Shown: positions 1-5,026 of the stretch, in pieces
Layout: each line of letters begins with the position of its first letter
How positions within the stretch are numbered: position 1 is the stretch's first letter
Source: JBBDIX01 sp040880235
GTDB lineage: Bacteria; Actinomycetota; Nitriliruptoria; Nitriliruptorales; Nitriliruptoraceae
Direction: 5' to 3'
Assembly (NCBI GenBank): GCA_040880235.1
Contig: JBBDIX010000034.1
Location: 1-5,026, forward strand
Length of the DNA: 5,026 bases
Program-made: the position numbers and the translations under genes
Notes under the pieces: generated by a model
The model's input: only the letters and a program-made list of their open reading frames with translations
Told to the model about the DNA's origin: nothing
The model's database searches: none

Positions 1-929
1 GCGGTGCGGGCGAGTGCGGCGGTGGCGGGGATGCCGCCGATGACCGCGCTGCCGAGGTTGGCGATTCCCTGCCCGAACAGTTCTCGGTCGGGGTCGTGTC
101 GATCGTCGATGGTCATGCCGTCGGCCACGACGGCGGACAGCAGGCTCTCGAGCGCGGCGAGCACGGCGATGACCAGGGCGGCGCGCACGAGGTCAGTGGC
201 CTCCAGCCCGGCCAGGCTCGGCAGTGCCGGCATCGGTAGGCCCTTGGGGATCGCGGGGATCCGGGCGACCGTGTCGAACACCGGAAGCAGCGACAGGCCG
301 GTGGCGGCCAGCAGCGCCGCCATGCTGGCCGGGAAGGCCCGCAACCGCTCGCTTCGCCCCCAGCCGACCATGATGGCCACGGTGAGCAGTCCCAGCAGTG
401 GGGTGGCAGGGCTGGGCGCGTCGACGAAGGCGCGCAGGGTCTGCCAGCTGGTCACGACGACCTGCTCGCTGTCACCCTTGGGCGCCCCGAGGAACCCGGG
501 CAGTTGCTGCAGGAAGATGATGACCGCGATCCCGATGGTGAACCCGGTGATCACCGGGTAGGGGATGTAGCGGATGAACCTCCCGATGCGCGCCACGGCG
601 AACACCAGCAGAAACAGGCCCGCCAGGATCCCCACCGGTGCTAGCGCCGCGACCCCGTGGTGCGACACCAGCGGCAGCAACACCACGGTCATCGCGCCCG
701 TCGGCCCTGAGACCTGCAGGTTGGACCCGCCGAACACCGCCGCGAGGATCCCCGCCGCCATGGCCGTGTACAGCCCCGCTGCCGCCCCGGCACCCGAGGT
801 GATCCCGAACCCGAGCGCAAGCGGGAGCGCGACGACTGCGACGGTGACGCCGGCGAGCAGATCGCTGCGAAACGCGGTCAGATCGTAGTCGGCACGACGC
901 GGCAGGAGACGGGCGAGCGACGAGAGCAT
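1..929 (-). CDS. SulP family inorganic anion transporter, N-terminal part (cut by left edge)
   Basis: An integral membrane permease of the SulP/SLC26 family, which moves sulfate, bicarbonate or related anions across the inner membrane. About 309 residues are visible from the ATG at 929-927; the family usually runs to about 500 or more, so the rest of the membrane core and any STAS or carbonic-anhydrase-like tail lie off the left edge. Family marks: a start like LPRRADYDLTAFRSDLLAG (residues 9-27); PLALGFGI in TM1 (36-43); SNLQVSGPTGAM in TM3 (69-80), which with TM1 forms the substrate site; GFTIGIAVIIFLQQLPG (129-145); and ESLLSAVVADG followed by RHDPDRELFGQGIANL (261-292) and GGIPATAALART (298-309). 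An in-frame ATG at 989 lies inside the predicted promoter, so I chose 929, which has a weak GGGG ribosome site 7 nt upstream. The gene diverges from an ArsR regulator. Which anion it carries cannot be told. Confidence 0.95.
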   Translation of the reverse strand, partial: MLSSLARLLPRRADYDLTAFRSDLLAGVTVAVVALPLALGFGITSGAGAAAGLYTAMAAGILAAVFGGSNLQVSGPTGAMTVVLLPLVSHHGVAALAPVGILAGLFLLVFAVARIGRFIRYIPYPVITGFTIGIAVIIFLQQLPGFLGAPKGDSEQVVVTSWQTLRAFVDAPSPATPLLGLLTVAIMVGWGRSERLRAFPASMAALLAATGLSLLPVFDTVARIPAIPKGLPMPALPSLAGLEATDLVRAALVIAVLAALESLLSAVVADGMTIDDRHDPDRELFGQGIANLGSAVIGGIPATAALART

Positions 930-969
930 CGAGATACCCCGGGAGCAGATCCACGACCACCCCGAGCGG

Positions 970-1001
970 TGGCCATCACAAGCATACATGGCTACGCTTG
1001 T
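970..1001. promoter_or_regulatory. Divergent promoter with inverted-repeat operator between SulP and ArsR genes
   Basis: At 978-1001 the arms ACAAGC and GCTTGT are perfect inverted copies 12 nt apart, and a TA/TA pair inside also matches, so 8 of 12 positions pair. Each arm holds a TANNNT -10-like box: TACGCT on plus (993-998) and TATGCT on minus (986-981). TGGCCA at 970-975 lies 17 nt before the plus box and matches 4 of 6 bases of TTGACA; the minus side has no good -35. Predicted starts are near 1005 (plus) and 974 (minus). Operators of this kind between a transporter and its ArsR repressor are common, so the ArsR product encoded from 1211 is the likely binder. This is inference from position and symmetry. 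Confidence 0.55.
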
Positions 1002-1142
1002 TCACGAAAAGACGAATCAACGGGTACGGCGAACGGGCGGACGGCGGTCGTCCAGTTGCCCGAATGCGCCGGCGACGGGTGCGCTACGTACGATCCGCCG
1101 GACGTGGTCAGCTGGCCGCCCGGATCGGGCCGGGAGGCAGGC

Positions 1143-1214
1143 ATGACCACCGTTCTCGACACACCACCGTCACCGCAGCCCCCGAGAGTTGCGATGCGAG
1201 AGGTTGCCCCGTGA
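1143..1214 (+). CDS. Putative 23-residue leader ORF upstream of and overlapping the ArsR gene
   Basis: An ATG at 1143 follows GGGAGG (1132-1137) with a 5-nt gap, as good a ribosome site as any in the window. It opens a 23-codon frame starting MTTVLDTPPSPQPPR and ending at TGA 1212-1214. That stop overlaps the GTG start of the ArsR gene (1211-1213) as GTGA, the usual layout for translational coupling. The peptide has 6 prolines in 23 residues, including two PP pairs, which can slow ribosomes. It may be a leader whose translation sets ArsR output, or a chance frame. The frame stays open back to an ATG at 969, but that ATG lies upstream of the predicted transcript start. No homologue is known to me. 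Confidence 0.4.
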   Translation: MTTVLDTPPSPQPPRVAMREVAP

Positions 1215-1549
1215 CGCTTCCCGTGTACGCACTCAAGGCCGACCTGTTCAAGACGCTCGGGCATCCGGTGCGCATCCGCATCCTCGAGGTGCTCCGCGCC
1301 AGCGAGTCCAACGTGGCCGACATCGCCGAAGCCGTGGGCGTGAAGGGCTCGACACTGTCGCAGCACCTGACCACCCTGCGCCGCTCCGGCATCGTCGAAT
1401 CGCACCGGGACGGGTCGTTGGTGATCTACCGGGTCACCGACCCGAGGGTGTTCCAGCTGCTGGAGGTGGGCCGACAGATCCTGACCACGTCCCTCGAGGG
1501 CAACGAACAGCTCCTCGCCGATCTTGGCCGGATGAACTACGAGACGTGA
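1211..1549 (+). CDS. ArsR/SmtB-family winged-helix transcriptional regulator
   Basis: A small cytoplasmic dimeric-type DNA-binding protein of 112 residues, the normal family length. KADLFKTLGHPVRIRILEVL (9-28) is the typical first part of the ArsR fold. The helix-turn-helix spans about 34-58, with recognition helix STLSQHLTTLRRSG (47-60), followed by the wing ESHRDGSLVIYRV (63-75) and a C-terminal dimer helix (78-105). There is no cysteine anywhere, so both the ELCVCDL-type metal site and the dithiol sulfide-sensing pair are absent; the inducer is unknown. Start choice: GTG at 1211 has GAGAGG 7 nt upstream (1198-1203). Starts further up at 998 or 1064 would add an arginine-rich stretch unlike the family. 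Regulators with this N-terminus commonly sit beside SulP genes in actinobacteria, as here, so it probably controls the divergent transporter and itself. Confidence 0.93.
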   Translation: MTLPVYALKADLFKTLGHPVRIRILEVLRASESNVADIAEAVGVKGSTLSQHLTTLRRSGIVESHRDGSLVIYRVTDPRVFQLLEVGRQILTTSLEGNEQLLADLGRMNYET

Positions 1550-1553
1550 CGGC

Positions 1554-1568
1554 CGCCTGTTCCAGGCG
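1554..1568 (+). terminator. Short hairpin just after the ArsR stop codon, possible terminator
   Basis: CGCCTG (1554-1559) and CAGGCG (1563-1568) pair perfectly around a 3-nt TTC loop, starting 5 nt after the TGA at 1547-1549. There is no T-run after it. Actinobacterial terminators often lack one, but a 6-bp stem is short, so the call is tentative. Confidence 0.3.
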
Positions 1569-1610
1569 ACCCTGTGGACACGTCGGTGGACAGGAGACCT
1601 GCTGCCTCGG

Positions 1611-1627
1611 GATGCCGAACCGGCATC
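1611..1627. other. Perfect 7-bp hairpin between ArsR and Fic genes
   Basis: GATGCCG (1611-1617) and CGGCATC (1621-1627) pair perfectly around AAC. It lies about 60 nt after the ArsR stop and only 4 nt before the larger repeat at 1632-1662. It could end the ArsR transcript before the Fic promoter, or be an extra protein-binding site. There is no T-run. Confidence 0.4.
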
Positions 1628-1631
1628 GTCC

Positions 1632-1662
1632 TTGATTCAGTTTCGGGGCTAAGCTGAATCAA
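1632..1662 (+). promoter_or_regulatory. Fic promoter region with 12-7-12 inverted repeat (likely operator)
   Basis: TTGATTCAGTTT (1632-1643) and AAGCTGAATCAA (1651-1662) are inverted copies across 7 nt. Eleven of 12 positions pair exactly and the remaining one is a G-T. The right arm overlaps TAAGCT (1650-1655), a good TANNNT -10 box, which would start transcription near 1662, about 20 nt before the Fic ATG. No convincing -35 box is seen. A protein bound here would cover the promoter. The AT-rich arms stand out in this GC-rich background. The Fic protein carries its own winged helix and is the nearest candidate binder; this is inferred. A partial third copy, GGTTCAG, sits at 1674-1680 next to the start codon. 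Confidence 0.6.
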
Positions 1663-1681
1663 CCGAGGCTGGTGGTTCAGG

Positions 1682-2881
1682 ATGCGCGGTCGGTACGAGC
1701 GTCGCACGTGGCAGCACGATCCAACCCTGTACGCCCCAGCGCGTCACCGGCGAGCGTGCGACTACGACGTCTTCCTCCCGGAGTCGCTCGCTGGTTTCGA
1801 ACCTCCGCTCTCGGCTTCCACGGTGGGGATCGTCTCCGACGCAGAGCATGCGTTGGTCAGACTCGGAACGGATGCCCGCGGGGCGCTGGCTCCACTGGCA
1901 CGGCTGCTCCTGCGGACGGAGTCGATCGCTTCGTCGAGGGTCGAGGGCCTGCACGTCGATGCTCGCGATCTTGCACGAGGCGAGGCGAAGGCCGCCACAG
2001 GGGGGAAGGTCGCCGCAACCACTGCCGAGGTGCTCGCGAACATCGACGCGATGGAGCTCGCGATCGACGACGCAGCAGTGGCCACCCCCTTTGGGCGCGA
2101 CCAGATCGTCGCGATCCACCGCCTGCTCCTGGCGGCCGCGCCGAATGCTCGAATCGCGGGCCGGGTGCGCACGGAGCAGAACTGGATCGGCGGCAACGAC
2201 CACAACCCGTGCGGTGCAGACTTCGTCCCGCCCCCGCCGGATCTGGTCGAGCCGTTGCTCGCCGATCTGTGCGATGCGATGGAGAACGCGACGATTCCGC
2301 CACTGGTACAGGCCGCGCTGGTCCACGCGCAGTTTGAGACGATCCACCCCTTCGGCGACGGCAACGGGCGGACTGGCCGGGCTCTCGTCCATGTCGTGCT
2401 GCGGCGGCGGGGGATGGCCGGGACCTTCGTCCCGCCCATCAGCGTGGTCTTCGCCCGCGATCGCGACCGATATGTCGAAGGGCTCACCGCCTACCGGAAC
2501 GGCGACGTGGATGGCTGGGTGGAACACTTCGCCACATCTGCCAGGCGAGCGGCCGACCTCGCGGCGAGCTACCTCGGGCAGGTGGCCGATCTGACGGAGC
2601 GTTGGCGGTCCATGCTCGTCGCTGCCGCCAACCCGCGATCGGATGCCGCTGCCTGGGCGATCATCGATGTGCTGCCGGGGCATCCCGTCATCACCGCCGC
2701 CGTGGCGGGCGTCGCGACCGGACGGGCGAGGGCCGCGGTCCACAACGCCCTCGAGCAGCTCGCCGGCGCGGGTGTGCTCGTCCCGGTCGCCGGCGGCCTA
2801 CGCAACCGCTCCTGGGAAGCCGCCGGTCTGCTCGACCTCATCACCCAACTCGAGGACGGTGAGGCGACCCCGTCCACGTAG
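1682..2881 (+). CDS. Fic family protein (AMP-transferase type) with N-terminal inhibitory motif and C-terminal winged helix
   Basis: A predicted cytoplasmic enzyme of 399 residues. Fic domains usually transfer AMP or another nucleotide phosphate group to a hydroxyl side chain of a target protein. In order: a Fic_N-type region (about 12-90) starting at DPTLYAP; the autoinhibitory motif SSRVEG (84-89), matching [S/T]xxxE[G/N], whose glutamate blocks productive ATP binding in related proteins; the Fic core with a target-docking flap near 160-171 (GRVRTEQNWIGG); and the full catalytic motif HPFGDGNGRTGR (222-233) with His222. A winged-helix-like tail (about 320-388) includes RAAVHNALEQLAGAGVLVPV. 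The layout matches the class II, SoFic-like type that carries its own inhibitor, which fits the lack of a separate antitoxin gene alongside. The ATG has GGTGG (1671-1675) 6 nt upstream. The gene has its own promoter repeat and ends 6 nt before a convergent gene. The target protein is unknown. Confidence 0.95.
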   Translation: MRGRYERRTWQHDPTLYAPARHRRACDYDVFLPESLAGFEPPLSASTVGIVSDAEHALVRLGTDARGALAPLARLLLRTESIASSRVEGLHVDARDLARGEAKAATGGKVAATTAEVLANIDAMELAIDDAAVATPFGRDQIVAIHRLLLAAAPNARIAGRVRTEQNWIGGNDHNPCGADFVPPPPDLVEPLLADLCDAMENATIPPLVQAALVHAQFETIHPFGDGNGRTGRALVHVVLRRRGMAGTFVPPISVVFARDRDRYVEGLTAYRNGDVDGWVEHFATSARRAADLAASYLGQVADLTERWRSMLVAAANPRSDAAAWAIIDVLPGHPVITAAVAGVATGRARAAVHNALEQLAGAGVLVPVAGGLRNRSWEAAGLLDLITQLEDGEATPST

Positions 2882-2887
2882 TCGCCG

Positions 2888-3700
2888 TCAGAACTCGAAG
2901 GTGACCGAGTCGCCGGGCCTTATCACGTGGGTGCGGATCGACGAGTCCTGCTGGGAGACGAGGTCCTCGAACTCCGGACCGGCGTCGGGCTGGCGCACCA
3001 GCGGGTTGTGTGCGTAGTGGATCGGCACGGCGTGGGATGCGCCCAGCATCTTCACGGCACGTGCGGCCCCGTCGGGCCCCATCGTGAACGGTCCGTTGCC
3101 GATGCACACGACCGCGACGTCGGGGTCGTAGCGCTCACCGATGAGTGCCATGTCGCCGAACAGGTCGGTGTCGCCAGAGCAGTAGAGGCGTACCCCGCCG
3201 ACCTCGACCACGTAGCCGACCGCGGGAAATCCGGCCGTCGTGGAGTGGACCGCGGGAACCGTCCATGTCGTCATGCCACCGTGTCTGGTCGTGCCGCCGA
3301 TGTTCGCGCCTCGTCCACTGTTGGCGACCACCGTCTCGACGTCGATCCCGGCGTCGGTGTACTGGTCCATCAGGTGGAACTGCACGAGGTCGGCCTGGGC
3401 GGTGGTCCGGACGTTCACGCCGGCGTCCGACAGCGCGCGGAGCGCCTCGAAGTAGTCCTTGACGTGGTCACCATGGTCATGGGTGAGTGCGATCAGGACA
3501 CTCTCGGGGTCCTTGGCCGTGACGTAGTCGACAAAGCCCTCGGGACTGGCGTACTCAGCGGGCTTGGCGACGTCGAAGCGCTCCCATCCCGCGTTGTTCC
3601 AGAACCATGCGTCGATGAACAGCAGGTCCTTGCCGTCGGACGACGCGATCTCGACGATCCCGCCTCCGCACCATCTCAGGGTTGCCGCACGATCTGCCAC
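2888..3700 (-). CDS. UlaG-like metallo-beta-lactamase-fold hydrolase
   Basis: A predicted soluble two-metal hydrolase of 270 residues with no signal peptide. The metal-binding motif THDHGDH (73-79) supplies His74, His76, Asp78 and His79. His152, Asp177 in CSGDTD (174-179) and His228 in PIHYAHNP (226-233) complete the usual seven ligands, so it should be active. The stretch IGNGPFTMGPDGAARAVKML (200-219) leading to PIHYA is typical of the UlaG / UPF0173 branch, which contains L-ascorbate-6-phosphate lactonase and many hydrolases of unknown substrate. No ascorbate or sugar genes are nearby, so I do not assign that reaction. The start is GTG at 3700-3698, preceded by GGGAGG 5 nt away. Compared with short UPF0173 proteins, a segment around DAWFWNNAGWERFDVAKP (30-47) lies between the first strand and the metal motif. 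It converges with the Fic gene. Confidence 0.93.
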   Translation of the reverse strand: MADRAATLRWCGGGIVEIASSDGKDLLFIDAWFWNNAGWERFDVAKPAEYASPEGFVDYVTAKDPESVLIALTHDHGDHVKDYFEALRALSDAGVNVRTTAQADLVQFHLMDQYTDAGIDVETVVANSGRGANIGGTTRHGGMTTWTVPAVHSTTAGFPAVGYVVEVGGVRLYCSGDTDLFGDMALIGERYDPDVAVVCIGNGPFTMGPDGAARAVKMLGASHAVPIHYAHNPLVRQPDAGPEFEDLVSQQDSSIRTHVIRPGDSVTFEF

Positions 3701-3720
3701 GCTGCCCTCCCGTGTCGTCT

Positions 3721-3759
3721 CCCGATCGGGTCACCGTAGTCAACGGGTCTGTCACCCGT
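3721..3759 (-). promoter_or_regulatory. Likely promoter and operator-like repeat of the metallo-hydrolase gene
   Basis: On minus, TACGGT (3738-3733) is a TANNNT -10-like box that would start transcription near 3726, about 26 nt before the GTG. Just upstream, ACGGGT (3743-3748) and ACCCGT (3754-3759) form a perfect 6-5-6 inverted repeat lying in the -35/-10 spacer, where a regulator could block polymerase. The leader also holds the 10-bp palindrome CCCGATCGGG (3721-3730). TTGACT (3743-3738) resembles a -35 but has no matching -10 downstream. Confidence 0.35.
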
Positions 3760-3815
3760 CGCGATTGCACGAACGCCAGGTCGACGAGCGCTCGCGCTCG
3801 CCGGGCCCGTTCCGG

Positions 3816-3852
3816 CGCTGACGACGGCTGCCCAGTAGCCCACGTGTCAGCG
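3816..3852. other. Stem-loop in the divergent intergenic region 3701-3989
   Basis: CGCTGAC (3816-3822) and GTCAGCG (3846-3852) pair perfectly. The 23-nt interior can add ACG/CGT (3824-3826 with 3843-3845) and GCT/AGC (3827-3829 with 3837-3839), giving a bulged hairpin of 37 nt. It sits between two divergent genes, so a terminator is not expected. It could be a structured RNA or chance pairing in GC-rich DNA. Apart from this and the promoter sites next to 3700, I see no gene in the 289-nt gap. Confidence 0.3.
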
Positions 3853-3989
3853 TGTCGTCGAAGATCGGGCGCAACCGCACGCGGGCGTCGTCGAGTGTTC
3901 GCCCGATCGACCAGGAGGCGGCACATCTTCCGGTGTACGTTCGAGATCGCGAGGGTCCTCCGCAGTTCCCGCGGGATCGAGGAGCGCGC

Positions 3990-4361
3990 ATGGTCGCCAT
4001 CGTGCCCGCCGTGCGTCTCGCGATGAAGTTCGCGCCGGTCGCGATCGGTGCGGCTCGACGACTGGACAGGCAGCTTCGCCCTCACGTGCTCGCCTACCGG
4101 CTTGCGGTCACGGTCGACGGGGTGGTCGGGCGCTGGACCACTGAGAAGAAGACGCACTGGATCGTGTTCCCGTCGCCGGACGGCGCACCCCTGCGGTCGT
4201 TCCCGCGGCTCGACGCAGCCGAACTCGCCGCTGCGAATCGCGAACTCGACCGTTCGGCACTGCGCCACCACTCCGAGATGCCCGAGGCGAAGGTCAGGCA
4301 CGCAGGTGAGCAGGCGTTGAAGGCTCCCGGCCACGTGGTCGACAGGCTGCGTCGCCACTAG
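3990..4361 (+). CDS. Hypothetical protein, 123 residues
   Basis: I do not recognise a family. The frame is convincingly coding: third positions are mostly G or C, and ATG 3990 has a strong GAGGAG site (3979-3984) 5 nt upstream. Reading back to an ATG at 3852 would add an arginine- and serine-rich stretch without a ribosome site, so I reject it. Residues 2-22 form a mildly hydrophobic helix (VAIVPAVRLAMKFAPVAIGAA), followed by RRLDRQLRPH, too weak for a sure membrane anchor. A beta-rich centre follows (YRLAVTVDGVVGRWTTEKKTHWIVF, split at residues 36-45 and 46-60), which looks like a small folded domain. After that come a helix DAAELAAANRELDRSALRHH (75-94) and a basic tail. A TACGTT box (3936-3941) might be its -10. 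It is convergent with the transglycosylase gene, 44 nt away, where only weak pairing (GCGT/ACGC at 4367-4380) is seen. Confidence 0.75.
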   Translation: MVAIVPAVRLAMKFAPVAIGAARRLDRQLRPHVLAYRLAVTVDGVVGRWTTEKKTHWIVFPSPDGAPLRSFPRLDAAELAAANRELDRSALRHHSEMPEAKVRHAGEQALKAPGHVVDRLRRH

Positions 4362-4405
4362 CCAGCGCGTCGCATCACGCAGGGCGCTCAAGGCCGCCCG
4401 CGTCG

Positions 4406-5026
4406 TTACTCGCGCTCCCAGCCGACGGGCAGCACGACGTCGCCGGTGTCGAGCCGGTAGTGGACCTGCCAGTGGTGATACGCGAGGTACGCCCGCTCGT
4501 CGTCGGCCATCACCTCGGCGTGGGCCGTGATCGCGTCGACGTAGTGGTCACTGCGGTTGTAGGCGAACAGCGCACTGCGCATGTCCTCGGGTGCCCCGCT
4601 GGCCGTCAGGTAGCGCGCGGCGGCCCGGATGGCGTCACCGGGGTCGTCGATGTCGCCCGTGCCGTACGCGTCCCAGGTCGCCGGCATGAACTGCATGGGA
4701 CCACGCGCTCCGGCGGTGCTCACCCCCCGGATGCGCCCCATCCTCGTCTCGACGAGGTGGATTGCTGCGAGGTACTCCCAGCCGACCCCGAACTCCGCCT
4801 CGGCCGCCTCGTAGTGGCCGAGCAGCTCTTCTGCGGGTGGCGGCTCGACGATGCGCCAGTCGGGCAACGTGTCGCGAGGGCTCGTCAGCTCACGCAACGT
4901 CGCTCCCGCGGCGAAGTTGCGATCGAAGGCGCCGATCAGCGCTTCCGGCAGGGCGTCGCGGACCTCGTCACGCCACTCGGGATTCACGACGAGGTCGCGG
5001 TAGGCCTGCTGCTGCGTCCACGCCCA
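4406..5026 (-). CDS. Lytic transglycosylase, SLT-like domain (N-terminus cut by right edge)
   Basis: A cell-wall enzyme that cleaves the MurNAc-GlcNAc bond of peptidoglycan to give 1,6-anhydro ends. The 206 visible residues end at TAA (4408-4406); the frame stays open to the right edge, so the start and any signal peptide or membrane anchor lie outside. The internal GTG at 4987 is not a likely start because the sequence before it (WAWTQQQAYRDLV) is typical of the family. Marks, numbered from the edge: WRIVEPPPAEELLGHYEAAE (57-76); the catalytic glutamate in HLVETRMGRI (Glu93, codon 4750-4748); STAGARGPMQFMPATW (103-118), the substrate-cleft signature; AARYL (136-140); AYNRSDHYV (155-163), the usual second signature; and a tail HHWQVHYR...GDVVLPVGW. 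Export is expected but cannot be seen. It is probably involved in wall turnover or resuscitation rather than linked to its neighbours. Confidence 0.92.
   Translation of the reverse strand, partial: WAWTQQQAYRDLVVNPEWRDEVRDALPEALIGAFDRNFAAGATLRELTSPRDTLPDWRIVEPPPAEELLGHYEAAEAEFGVGWEYLAAIHLVETRMGRIRGVSTAGARGPMQFMPATWDAYGTGDIDDPGDAIRAAARYLTASGAPEDMRSALFAYNRSDHYVDAITAHAEVMADDERAYLAYHHWQVHYRLDTGDVVLPVGWERE

Noticed and set aside
4..561. Long plus-strand open frame opposite the SulP gene
   Set aside because: It is antisense to a clear SulP coding frame, serine/alanine-rich and without any recognisable domain.
472..960. Minus-strand 162-residue frame starting at 960
   Set aside because: It is a shifted frame over the SulP gene; its His/Arg/Gly-rich product is typical of off-frame GC-rich DNA.
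998..1210. N-terminal extension of the ArsR protein from 998 or 1064
   Set aside because: The extra residues are arginine-rich and unlike the family, and GTG 1211 has a far better ribosome site.
969..1214. 81-residue plus frame reaching back from the leader ORF
   Set aside because: Its ATG lies upstream of the predicted transcript start and has no ribosome site. Only the part from 1143 has a good start.
1574..1592. Direct repeat GTGGACA at 1574-1580 and 1586-1592
   Set aside because: Two 7-bp copies with a 12-nt period are readily expected by chance and match no known site.
1649..2743. 364-residue minus frame opposite the Fic gene
   Set aside because: It is antisense to an intact Fic frame and has no domain; long antisense frames are common at this GC content.
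2927..3739. 270-residue plus frame opposite the metallo-hydrolase
   Set aside because: The minus frame holds all metal ligands of a known fold; the plus frame is a mirror artefact.
3752..4000. 82-residue minus frame in the divergent gap
   Set aside because: It has no ribosome site, overlaps the start of the 3990 gene and carries mixed codon use.
4364..4388. Possible terminator between the converging 3990 and transglycosylase genes
   Set aside because: Only 4-5 bp arms (AGCGC/GCGCT or GCGT/ACGC) with mismatched flanks and no T-run.
3555..4391. 278-residue minus frame across the hydrolase start, the gap and the 123-residue gene
   Set aside because: It is arginine-rich, has no domain, and crosses two better-supported genes and their control regions.

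Overview
The window is GC-rich double-stranded chromosome with strong G/C bias at third codon positions. Every real gene uses actinobacterial-style codons and families, so the source is most likely an actinomycete or a related high-GC actinobacterium. Genus cannot be read from this stretch. No phage, insertion sequence, CRISPR array, rRNA or tRNA gene was seen.

Layout, left to right. (1) 1-929, minus strand: the N-terminal 309 residues of a SulP-family anion transporter, cut by the left edge. (2) 930-1210: a divergent control region. It holds an inverted repeat whose two arms each contain a -10-like box, one facing SulP and one facing the regulator. Further right is a 23-codon, proline-rich leader ORF whose stop overlaps the regulator start. 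(3) 1211-1549, plus: a 112-residue ArsR-type winged-helix regulator with no cysteine. (4) 1550-1681: two short hairpins, then a 12-bp-arm inverted repeat over the promoter of the next gene. (5) 1682-2881, plus: a 399-residue Fic protein with an intact catalytic motif, an N-terminal autoinhibitory motif and a C-terminal winged helix. (6) 2888-3700, minus: a UlaG-like metallo-beta-lactamase-fold hydrolase, ending 6 nt from the Fic stop. (7) 3701-3989: a divergent intergenic region with an operator-like repeat and a larger stem-loop. (8) 3990-4361, plus: a 123-residue protein I do not recognise. (9) 4406-5026, minus: a soluble-type lytic transglycosylase, cut at its N-terminus by the right edge.

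How the parts relate. SulP and ArsR form a divergent transporter/regulator pair, and the regulator probably acts on the shared repeat. The Fic gene looks like a self-contained unit: one protein carries enzyme, inhibitor and a DNA-binding-type domain, and a strong inverted repeat sits at its own promoter, so autoregulation is the natural hypothesis. The metallo-hydrolase, the unknown protein and the transglycosylase show no clear functional link to each other. I see no convincing multi-gene novel system. The most unusual signals are regulatory: the two promoter repeats, the leader ORF and the cysteine-free ArsR protein.
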